Source: Treponema sp. (lineage in GTDB: Bacteria > Spirochaetota > Spirochaetia > Treponematales > Breznakiellaceae). Taken from it: a DNA stretch of 9,539 nucleotides. The DNA is taken from positions 1 through 9,539 of the forward strand of contig JAITAN010000117.1 in assembly GCA_031284105.1 (NCBI GenBank), read 5' to 3'. A program made the translations under genes and the position numbers. Below are positions 1 to 5,123 of the stretch, piece by piece. The notes below the pieces were generated by a model, which was not told the origin of the DNA, did no database searches, and worked only from the letters and a program-made list of their open reading frames with translations. Numbering within the stretch: position 1 is the stretch's first letter; the number at the start of each line of letters is the position of its first letter.

Positions 1-100
1 GAGACGCCTCGCTGTCCGTGAACGCAGCGTACAGGCGCTTGGGGCGGAGTTTTACCCTGATACGGCGTAAAACCTCGTTTACCTGATTGATGATTGCCAT
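1..100 (-). CDS. 5' end of a leftward gene, unidentified (possible HU-like/DUF4469 type protein)
   Basis: Only the first 33 codons are present; the gene runs off the left edge. The start is well supported: ATG at 98-100 is preceded on the minus strand by a perfect AAGGAGG (106-112) with a 5-nt spacer, and by a strong promoter further upstream. The protein begins MAIINQVNEVLRRIRVKLRP and continues KRLYAAFTDSEAS, a basic, amphipathic start with no signal peptide. The pattern VKLxP followed by TDSEAS vaguely recalls N-termini of HU-like/DUF4469 DNA-binding proteins of gut spirochaetes and Bacteroidetes. That is only an impression from memory, and 33 residues cannot settle it. The existence of the gene is much surer than its identity. 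Confidence 0.6.
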   Translation of the reverse strand, partial: MAIINQVNEVLRRIRVKLRPKRLYAAFTDSEAS

Positions 101-346
101 AGCAACCTCCTTAAAGAGAAATAATGAGAAAAAATGAGAAAAAAATAGAAAAAATGGAAAAGGAAAAAGAACCGCAGGCTTTGAAGGATCAAAACCGGAA
201 TATGAAGCCCTTTTAAGACCGCGCGGGAGCGTGGGCCAAACAATACGGGGACTCTTACGGCCGCCGTATCAAAATGATACAACCGGCTTATCGTGAGAAA
301 TACCGGTATGCGCTCGGCGCGGTACGTATTCAGACTTATATTCATG
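101..346 (-). promoter_or_regulatory. Long structured 5' leader of the leftward gene
   Basis: If transcription starts about 7 nt after the -10 box at 353-358, the untranslated leader is about 245 nt. It contains competing inverted repeats. CCGTAT (264-269) can pair with ATACGG (243-248), and CCGTA (264-268) with TACGG (256-260). GTATCA (266-271) pairs with TGATAC (275-280) and shares bases with both of these. ACCGG (282-286) matches CCGGT (303-307), and ATACCGGTAT (300-309) is a perfect palindrome. Nearer the start codon lies a tract (112-171) that is almost pure pyrimidine in the transcript, interrupted only by the Shine-Dalgarno. The arms are seen directly; a regulatory role is inference. 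It matches no riboswitch class I recognise. Confidence 0.4.
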
Positions 347-352
347 CGAAAG

Positions 353-381
353 AGTATACATAGTGAAAGAAAATATGTCAA
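353..381 (-). promoter_or_regulatory. Leftward sigma-70 promoter, near consensus
   Basis: On the minus strand the -35 box is TTGACA (376-381, 6/6), the spacer is exactly 17 bp (359-375), and the -10 box is TATACT (353-358, 5/6). The predicted start is near 346. Behind the -35 lie three T-tracts on the plus strand, which are A-tracts on the transcribed-gene strand: 396-400, 405-410 and 416-420. They are centred about 10 bp apart, the arrangement that produces intrinsic curvature and upstream activation. It drives the gene cut at the left edge; no other leftward gene intervenes. Confidence 0.8.
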
Positions 382-1300
382 GCTATACCGATACGTTTTT
401 AACGTTTTTTGGGCGTTTTTCAGGAACGCGGGAGAAGCGGCAAGAAAGGGCGGTGAGAGAAACGTATAAAAAAGTAAGGAAAGGCGCGCGTAAAGCGGCG
501 TGTACTGAGAGGCGCGGACGCTTACAAAGCGCCCGTCCCGCGGAACCGGTTCGTAAAGGAAAACTGCGGGGGCGGGGGCCGCCGCTATTATGGCATATAG
601 ACGATATATACATACTTTTTACCCCTTCTGCGCCCGCGCGTGCTCCAGCGTTGCGCCGGGAATAGGCGGGAAGCCGTAAGCGCCTTAGAGCGGGCCGGAA
701 ACCCGCGGGCGAACCCGCAAAACGGGCCGCCGGTGCGTTACGCGGCCAAGCGCGCCTTTGCCTTCTTTATAATAGACGCGGGGTACGTATCCCGTGTTAA
801 GCGCACAAAAAGCCTTCCCGTCGGCAAGCCCGTCATGCGGCATATCTTTTCGTGAAAAATAAACGCCGCGGCCCGGCGCATTGCCGCGGAAAGGAGCCGC
901 ATCAGGGCGCCTAATTTCACGGCATTGTATTTGCGCCCCTGTTAAAACGATTTCCGGTCTGCCGGAAGCTGCCGGCGAAAGAACCTGACCCGATTCATGG
1001 CCGCCGAAAAAACTGCTCCCGCGCCGTTTGATTAACAAGCCCATAGCGCTGCGGCCTCAACGCCGTTTTTGTACCATCGGGGAAAAATCTTTCAAATGGT
1101 ACCGTTATGATCAGGCAGGCAGTGTAACCTCCACACGCGTGTTTTCAAACCTTTTATGTATCGGGAATACGGATATAAAGAGACGCTGCCATATAACGCG
1201 CCTTAACAAATGCCCTGCCCGCCTACGAATGAGTGCCGTTCACATTCGGGCCGCCCGGTAGTCCGTGCGGTTTTAGCCGCGTTCCGGCATAACCTGCCCA
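382..1300. other. Gene-free, GC-rich stretch
   Basis: I find no protein gene that I can support here. The open frames (for instance plus 363-665 and minus 685-1044) have no convincing ribosome site. Their arginine-, proline- and alanine-rich translations look like non-coding GC-rich DNA. The composition is distinctive: 40 of 60 bases at 661-720 are G or C, against 21 of 60 at 3601-3660 in tuf. Small inverted repeats are frequent: GCGGG/CCCGC around a 4-nt loop (705-718), paired CCGCGG sites (866-871 and 884-889), and GTACCAT/ATGGTAC (1071-1077 and 1096-1102). No tRNA cloverleaf, T-loop or other RNA gene is recognisable. Confidence 0.6.
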
Positions 1301-1828
1301 TTACGCTTCGGCTTTCAGCCGCCGGTTCATGATAAAATAACGCATCGCTTTTTTACCGGCCTCAAACGCAATATCGTCAAGGTTAATTTCATCGGGACCG
1401 ATAAACCGGATGCCGCGGGACTCTTTCGTATCAAGCGTGAGATCGGATAGGGTCAATTCCGGCGCGGAAGCCGTGAAATAGAGATCGCAGGTATGGTACA
1501 CAATACCTTTATACGGATATATATTGGGAAAAGAAGCCATAAACCGTAGGTTTTCACCCGGATCCCAGCCGATTTCTTCGATACATTCCCGCCGCGCCCC
1601 TTCAACGGCTCCCTCGCCCGGGTTCACAAAACCTCCGGGAAAGCCCAGCTTATCCTTTCCCGGCTCTTTTCCGCGTACTTCAAATAGAATGCCTTCCTTG
1701 CCGCTGATGATGCACGCGGTCGCGGCCGCAACATTTTGAAAAAACGTAAACCCGCAAGTATCGCAGGAGAACCGCTGCCCCGTATATGCTATCTTTGTAG
1801 AGGCGCACTGTGGACAATACGTAAACAT
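1301..1828 (-). CDS. NUDIX hydrolase with N-terminal zinc ribbon
   Basis: This is a cytosolic hydrolase of nucleoside diphosphates linked to another moiety; the substrate cannot be read from the sequence. It has 175 residues. A zinc ribbon comes first, with CxxC pairs at C5/C8 and C22/C25, followed by FFQNVAAA at the start of the NUDIX fold. The NUDIX box spans residues 66-88 and fits GX5EX7REUXEEXGU exactly: G66, E72, R80-E81, E84-E85, G87, W88. The Mg-binding glutamates are therefore intact. The SQPWPFP motif of NADH pyrophosphatase (NudC) is missing, so an ADP-ribose or related sugar-nucleotide pyrophosphatase is likelier. There is no Shine-Dalgarno upstream of ATG 1826-1828, and the promoter lies so close that the mRNA may be leaderless. 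No clear terminator follows. It is divergent from the 71-aa protein gene. Confidence 0.93.
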   Translation of the reverse strand: MFTYCPQCASTKIAYTGQRFSCDTCGFTFFQNVAAATACIISGKEGILFEVRGKEPGKDKLGFPGGFVNPGEGAVEGARRECIEEIGWDPGENLRFMASFPNIYPYKGIVYHTCDLYFTASAPELTLSDLTLDTKESRGIRFIGPDEINLDDIAFEAGKKAMRYFIMNRRLKAEA

Positions 1829-1834
1829 GTATAT

Positions 1835-1863
1835 AGTATAGTAGAAACAGCGGCGCGGCGCAA
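1835..1863 (-). promoter_or_regulatory. Promoter of the NUDIX gene, predicting a leaderless mRNA
   Basis: The minus strand shows TTGCGC (1858-1863), a 17-bp spacer (1841-1857) and TATACT (1835-1840). Only 6 nt (1829-1834) separate the -10 box from the ATG, so a normal start distance places +1 on or next to the A of the start codon. There is no purine-rich ribosome site in the interval or just upstream. The -35 keeps only the TTG core; the -10 is 5/6. Confidence 0.6.
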
Positions 1864-1897
1864 GGGAACTGGAAAACGGGTCCGGTGTTTCTCAAAC

Positions 1898-1926
1898 TGG
1901 ACATGCTTTTTAATATGTGCTACCAT
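1898..1926 (+). promoter_or_regulatory. Candidate promoter of the 71-aa protein gene
   Basis: TGGACA (1898-1903, 5/6 to TTGACA), a 17-bp spacer and TACCAT (1921-1926, 4/6) would start transcription about 7 nt later, at the ATG of 1934. Alternatives are CATAAT at 1924-1929 with a 20-bp spacer, or TAATAT at 1911-1916. None leaves room for a Shine-Dalgarno. The -10 is weak, so the exact start is uncertain. Confidence 0.35.
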
Positions 1927-1933
1927 AATCACC

Positions 1934-2149
1934 ATGTGCGGTAAAGCGATAGATTGCCTCAAATGTTCCCATTTTAAGATAACATGGGACCCTGCATTCC
2001 CCCGCGCTTGCCTCCTGTTCGGCATAAAATCGCGAAATATGCCGTGTATGGATGTTTTTCAGGCAACGGGACGCCGGTGTCCTTCTTTTCACGAATGCGC
2101 GAAACAAGACCGTGCCGAAGAAGGGGAGGGCGGCCCTCCTCGGCTCTGA
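1934..2149 (+). CDS. Small cysteine-rich (zinc-binding type) conserved protein
   Basis: The 71-residue product carries a pattern of spaced cysteines and aromatic residues: CLKCSHFKITWD (8-19), then FPRACLLFGIKSR (22-34), then GRRCPSF (46-52). C8, C11, C26 and C49 could form a zinc site. This resembles a small protein family of spirochaetes and deltaproteobacteria (CxxCxxxxxTWDxxFPxGCxxxGFKSxxxP...SGxxC), often carried in databases under the doubtful name uracil-DNA glycosylase. I recall the family from memory and know no proven function. The open frame extends upstream to 1736, but that part lies antisense to the NUDIX gene and is unlike the family, so ATG 1934 is chosen. No Shine-Dalgarno precedes it. 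The last 15 residues, rich in glutamate, glycine and proline, overlap a GC hairpin (2125-2139) and look unconserved. Confidence 0.72.
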   Translation: MCGKAIDCLKCSHFKITWDPAFPRACLLFGIKSRNMPCMDVFQATGRRCPSFHECAKQDRAEEGEGGPPRL

Positions 2150-2189
2150 TCCGGCTACGCGGATTGTCAGAAAAGGCGCGGTTCAAGAC

Positions 2190-2225
2190 ACGCGGGGTTT
2201 TGGCGCCCGCGTCCTGCCGGTTTTT
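2190..2225 (+). terminator. Weak candidate terminator after the 71-aa gene
   Basis: ACGCGGG (2190-2196) and CCCGCGT (2206-2212) form a 7-bp GC-rich stem with a 9-nt loop, 40 nt after the stop codon. A T5 run follows at 2221-2225. The run starts 8 nt beyond the stem, which is farther than in a typical intrinsic terminator. Confidence 0.25.
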
Positions 2226-2255
2226 CCACGCTATCATGGAAGCGCATATTTTTAT

Positions 2256-2284
2256 GCCCAGCCGGAGCGGACTTTCGGCTGGGC
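2256..2284. repeat. Perfect 9-bp inverted repeat (hairpin)
   Basis: GCCCAGCCG (2256-2264) and CGGCTGGGC (2276-2284) are perfect arms around 11 nt. Allowing G-U pairs, three more pairs extend the stem inward. Neither strand has a T-run after it, so it is not a standard terminator. Its role is unknown. Confidence 0.6.
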
Positions 2285-2350
2285 GCCCCCTGCCGTACGT
2301 GGGCATTACGGGGCTGCGGCGTATCTGCTATCGTGAAAATATGTGCTGAA

Positions 2351-2376
2351 TGGGAAAATAGTATATAATTTTCCCA
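2351..2376. repeat. Inverted repeat upstream of the rpsL promoter, possible operator
   Basis: TGGGAAAAT (2351-2359) and ATTTTCCCA (2368-2376) are perfect 9-bp arms around an AT-only-but-one 8-nt centre. The centre is about 65 bp before the predicted rpsL start. The centre and right arm contain TATAAT (2364-2369), but no matching -35 lies 16-18 bp upstream of it. A protein-binding site is possible; the symmetry is seen, the function is inferred. Confidence 0.4.
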
Positions 2377-2393
2377 GAAAATTCAAATTTCGC

Positions 2394-2422
2394 TTGACTT
2401 TTTTTTCAAAGTTAAGTAAACT
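2394..2422 (+). promoter_or_regulatory. rpsL promoter
   Basis: TTGACT (2394-2399, 5/6), a 17-bp spacer that opens with a T-run, and TAAACT (2417-2422, 4/6) predict a start near 2429 and a 5' leader of about 26 nt. The stretch before the -35 (2377-2390) is A/T-rich and could act as an UP element. This is the best promoter for the rightward ribosomal genes and shows that rpsL is not read only from an upstream rpoBC operon here. Confidence 0.75.
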
Positions 2423-2454
2423 TCTACTTCATTATGAAACGGGAGTTTTAGTTC

Positions 2455-2829
2455 ATGCCAACAATTAACCAGTTAGTTCGTTTTGGACGGCAGCAAGTTT
2501 CTTCTAAGACGAAGTCGCCGGCGCTTCAGTCTTGTCCCCAGAAGCGGGGGGTATGTACTCGCGTAATGGTAACGACGCCCAAAAAGCCGAATTCCGCGCA
2601 ACGGAAGGTTGCTCGTGTGCGTCTTTCTCATGGAACCGAAGTAACCGCTTATATTCCGGGGGAAGGACATAATTTGCAGGAACATTCGGTTGTTCTTGTA
2701 CGCGGTGGACGTGTCAAGGATCTTCCCGGTGTGCGTTATCATATTATCCGCGGCGCAAAAGATACTCTTGGCGTAGAGGGACGCAGGCGCGGACGGTCGA
2801 AATATGGCACTAAGAAACCTAAGGCGTAG
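2455..2829 (+). CDS. rpsL: 30S ribosomal protein S12
   Basis: S12 lines the decoding centre of the small subunit and influences accuracy and streptomycin response. The 124-residue product is full length. It carries PKKPNSA (42-48) and the loop RVKDLPGVRYH (86-96). K43 and K88, the usual streptomycin-resistance positions, are the wild-type lysines, so the sequence suggests a sensitive-type ribosome. D89 is the position that RimO methylthiolates in many bacteria. Residue 49 is glutamine, in a block that usually reads PNSALRKVARVRL. ATG 2455 has GGGAG at 2441-2445 with a 9-nt spacer. It is the first gene of the rightward cluster, preceded by its own promoter, and rpsG follows after 11 nt. Confidence 0.98.
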   Translation: MPTINQLVRFGRQQVSSKTKSPALQSCPQKRGVCTRVMVTTPKKPNSAQRKVARVRLSHGTEVTAYIPGEGHNLQEHSVVLVRGGRVKDLPGVRYHIIRGAKDTLGVEGRRRGRSKYGTKKPKA

Positions 2830-2840
2830 GAAGTAGAGAA

Positions 2841-3311
2841 ATGGGACGGAAAAAGAAGACCATTGATCGGGGAATTGCGCCTGATCCTAAATACAATAGC
2901 GTTGTTGTTTCAAAATTTGTAAATCGTATGATGTGGCAGGGTAAACGTTCTGTCGGACTTCGTATTATTGATAACGCTTTTGCTGAAATTCGCAAAAAAA
3001 TGAATGAAGAACCACTTGACATTTTTTTGAAAGCTGTGGATAATGTAAAACCTCGCCTTGAAGTAAAATCTCGTAGGGTTGGCGGTGCAACCTATCAGGT
3101 GCCCGTTGAAATTCGTGAAACCCGCCGGGAAGCGCTTGCGATGCGTTGGATTATCAACGCTGCTCGATCGAGAAATGGGCGGGCTATGGGCGATCGTCTT
3201 GCATCCGAATTGATTGATGCGTTCAACAATACGGGAACTGCGATAAAGAAGCGAGACGATACTTTTAAGATGGCGGAAGCTAATAAGGCTTTTGCTCATT
3301 ATAAATGGTGA
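2841..3311 (+). CDS. rpsG: 30S ribosomal protein S7
   Basis: S7 is a primary binder of the 3' major domain of 16S rRNA and organises the 30S head near the E site. The product has 156 residues, the usual bacterial length. The N-terminal block DPKYNSVVVSKFVNRMMWQG (15-34) and the central GGATYQVPVEI and RWIINAAR segments are characteristic. It begins 11 nt after the rpsL stop, with a purine-rich GGAAGTAGAG region ahead of the ATG, so it is co-transcribed with rpsL. In the classical str operon fusA would follow; here a 198-nt gap leads directly to tuf. Confidence 0.98.
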   Translation: MGRKKKTIDRGIAPDPKYNSVVVSKFVNRMMWQGKRSVGLRIIDNAFAEIRKKMNEEPLDIFLKAVDNVKPRLEVKSRRVGGATYQVPVEIRETRREALAMRWIINAARSRNGRAMGDRLASELIDAFNNTGTAIKKRDDTFKMAEANKAFAHYKW

Positions 3312-3335
3312 TTTTACCAATCCAAACCGATCGTT

Positions 3336-3404
3336 ATTGAGACGAGACAGGTGGAGCGGAGCTACTTTAGAAAGTTCCTGCTGTTTCTTGTCTTTGTCTT
3401 CAAT
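3336..3404 (+). repeat. Imperfect long hairpin in the rpsG-tuf gap
   Basis: ATTGA (3336-3340) can pair with TCAAT (3400-3404). Inside it, GAC (3341-3343) pairs with GTC (3396-3398), AGACA (3345-3349) with TGTCT (3389-3393), and the centre holds ACTTT-AG-AAAGT (3364-3375). The right half is pyrimidine-rich. It could be an attenuator or a processing site between rpsG and tuf; the pairing is read by eye, the role is inference. Confidence 0.35.
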
Positions 3405-3427
3405 TATATTGTTTTGGTTGTAAAGTC

Positions 3428-3433
3428 TATAAT
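3428..3433 (+). promoter_or_regulatory. Candidate -10 box ahead of tuf
   Basis: A perfect TATAAT lies 77 nt before the tuf start in an AT-rich stretch. No good -35 is found 16-18 bp upstream (the 17-bp position reads TATATT) and there is no TG extension. A tuf promoter would be expected in a gap this long, but this site is only suggestive. Confidence 0.3.
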
Positions 3434-3509
3434 TTGGTAATTATCAGTCCGTTTTTTATAGGATTGAAAGAATAAACAGTGCGTCCTGAAAAAATAAAGG
3501 AGGATATGC

Positions 3510-4721
3510 ATGGCGAAAGATAAGTTCAATAGAACAAAGATGCACATGAATGTAGGTACAATTGGACATGTGGATCATGGAAAGACGACTCTTTCAGCGG
3601 CAATTACAATGTATTGCGCCAAGAAGTATGGTGATAAGTTGATGAAATTTGACGACATTGATAATGCGCCTGAGGAAAAAGAGCGTGGTATCACTATTAA
3701 CACCAGACACTTGGAATATCAGTCGGATAAGCGTCACTATGCGCATATCGACTGTCCCGGGCACGCGGACTACATAAAGAACATGATTACAGGCGCTGCC
3801 CAGATGGACGGGGCCGTATTGGTAGTGTCGGCACCCGATTCGGTTATGCCTCAAACCCGTGAGCATATTATTCTTGCCCGGCAGGTAGGCGTTCCTAACA
3901 TCATCGTATTCCTGAACAAAGTTGACCTTGTTGACGATCCCGAACTTATTGAGCTTGTTGAAGAAGAGATTAAAGATGTTCTTACGGATAATGGTTTCCC
4001 GGGTGATAAGATTCCGATCATTAAAGGTTCGGCGTTTCTGGCGATGACAGAGCTTCTTGAGGGCAAAGAGAGTGATAACTCCCAATGTATCGAAGAACTG
4101 CTTACGACTATGGATAAATATTTCCCTGATCCTGTGCGCGATGATGCGAAGCCCTTCCTTATGCCGATTGAAGATGTGTTTACTATTTCAGGGCGCGGTA
4201 CTGTCGTTACCGGCAAAGTTGAACGCGGTGTTATCAATCTCAACGAAGAAGTTGAAATTGTTGGTATTAGGCCTACTAAAAAGACTGTTGCGACCGGGTT
4301 GGAAATGTTTAATAAATTGCTTGATTCCGCACAGGCAGGAGACAATGTTGGAGCGCTTCTCCGTGGCGTTGATAAGAAAGAAGTCGAGCGTGGGCAAGTG
4401 CTTGCAAAGCCCGCTACTATTACCCCTCACTTTAAGTTTAAGGGACAGATCGTTTGTCTTTCTAAAGAGGAAGGTGGACGCCACAGTCCATTCTTCACCG
4501 GTTATCGCCCGCAGTTCTATTTCCGCACTACCGATATTACCGGTACCGTAACGCTCCCCGGTGAAGCAAAACCCGGCGAGAAAATGGTTATGCCCGGTGA
4601 TAATACCGAGATTATCGGCGAGTTGATTCATCCCATAGCGATGGAAAAAAACCTCCGTTTCGCAATTCGCGAGGGTGGAAAAACCGTTGCTTCCGGTCAA
4701 GTAACGGAAATTCTCGAATAA
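3510..4721 (+). CDS. tuf: Translation elongation factor Tu
   Basis: EF-Tu is the GTPase that carries aminoacyl-tRNA to the ribosomal A site. The product has 403 residues, slightly longer than the usual 393-400. All G-motifs are present: GHVDHGKT (19-26), RGITIN (59-64), DCPGHAD (81-87, with the catalytic histidine at 85), NKVD (136-139) and GSAF (173-176). Domain 2 shows GRGTVVTGKVERG and domain 3 shows GGRHSPFFTGYRPQFYFRTT. The segment after GSAF has a few extra residues (about 177-197). Switch and loop residues such as NTRHLEYQSDKRHYAH are treponeme-like. A near-perfect AAAGGAGG (3496-3503) with a 6-nt spacer predicts strong translation. It lies between rpsG and rpsJ, with fusA absent, the layout of spirochaetes in which tuf heads the S10 cluster. 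Confidence 0.99.
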   Translation: MAKDKFNRTKMHMNVGTIGHVDHGKTTLSAAITMYCAKKYGDKLMKFDDIDNAPEEKERGITINTRHLEYQSDKRHYAHIDCPGHADYIKNMITGAAQMDGAVLVVSAPDSVMPQTREHIILARQVGVPNIIVFLNKVDLVDDPELIELVEEEIKDVLTDNGFPGDKIPIIKGSAFLAMTELLEGKESDNSQCIEELLTTMDKYFPDPVRDDAKPFLMPIEDVFTISGRGTVVTGKVERGVINLNEEVEIVGIRPTKKTVATGLEMFNKLLDSAQAGDNVGALLRGVDKKEVERGQVLAKPATITPHFKFKGQIVCLSKEEGGRHSPFFTGYRPQFYFRTTDITGTVTLPGEAKPGEKMVMPGDNTEIIGELIHPIAMEKNLRFAIREGGKTVASGQVTEILE

Positions 4722-4738
4722 GTTGTATGCGCTTGAGT

Positions 4739-4779
4739 CTCTGTCGGGTGCATTCGGTGCGGATGCTGTTCCGCGAGAG
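4739..4779 (+). repeat. Hairpin in the tuf-rpsJ gap
   Basis: GCATTC (4750-4755) and GGATGC (4761-4766) make a 6-bp stem with one G-U pair and a 5-nt loop, enclosed by CTCT (4739-4742) and AGAG (4776-4779). It ends 12 nt before the rpsJ Shine-Dalgarno. It has no T-run, so it is not an intrinsic terminator. A role in S10-operon control is possible but untested. Confidence 0.35.
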
Positions 4780-4800
4780 GCTTGAATTCTTGGAGGAATA

Positions 4801-5109
4801 ATGACTGATGAACGAATTCGCGTAAAATTACGCGGTTTCGATGTAGAGCTTATTGATCAAAGCGCGCGATCTATTGTACAGGCTGTTCAAAGGGCAGGAG
4901 CCAAAGTAACGGGACCGATTCCGCTTCCGACAAGTATAGATAAGGTAACGGTTCTCCGCTCTCCGCATGTGAATAAAAAATCACGGGAGCAGTTCGAGAT
5001 GCGGACGCATAAGCGTTTGATCGATATAATTAATCCTTCTCCTGAAGTAATGGAAGCGCTTATGAAACTGGAACTTCCTGCCGGTGTGGATGTTGGAATA
5101 AAACAGTAA
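4801..5109 (+). CDS. rpsJ: 30S ribosomal protein S10
   Basis: S10 sits in the 30S head and in many bacteria also serves as NusE in antitermination complexes. The product has 102 residues, the normal length, and contains the signature block running from about residue 45 (SIDKVTVLRSPHVNKKSREQ) into FEMRTHKRLIDI, with the long RNA-binding loop intact. The start ATG 4801 has GGAGG (4792-4796) at 4 nt, a short but workable spacing. It is the first gene of the S10-type cluster, 79 nt after tuf and 61 nt before rplC. No terminator separates it from either. Confidence 0.98.
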   Translation: MTDERIRVKLRGFDVELIDQSARSIVQAVQRAGAKVTGPIPLPTSIDKVTVLRSPHVNKKSREQFEMRTHKRLIDIINPSPEVMEALMKLELPAGVDVGIKQ

Positions 5110-5123
5110 CGGTTGTGTATTTG

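Noticed and set aside
363..665. 100-codon open frame on the plus strand
   Set aside because: It overlaps the leftward promoter and A-tract region, has no Shine-Dalgarno, and its translation is arginine- and proline-rich without protein-like features.
768..773. TATAAT in the GC-rich stretch
   Set aside because: No -35 at the proper distance and no gene downstream.
685..1044. 119-codon open frame on the minus strand
   Set aside because: No ribosome site, composition of GC-rich non-coding DNA, and no recognisable motif or domain.
1736..1933. N-terminal extension of the 71-aa protein
   Set aside because: It is antisense to the NUDIX N-terminus and promoter and unlike the small-protein family; the recognisable protein begins at 1934.
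2364..2369. TATAAT as the main rpsL promoter -10
   Set aside because: No -35 at 16-18 bp; the TTGACT-N17-TAAACT pair downstream is far better placed.
1..2454. CRISPR array, insertion sequence or tRNA in the accessory part
   Set aside because: No regularly spaced repeats, no transposase-like frame with terminal repeats, and no cloverleaf or CCA-ended tRNA sequence seen on either strand.
4188..4700. 170-codon open frame antisense to tuf
   Set aside because: Mirror of the conserved EF-Tu domain 2 and 3 coding sequence, with no initiation signal.
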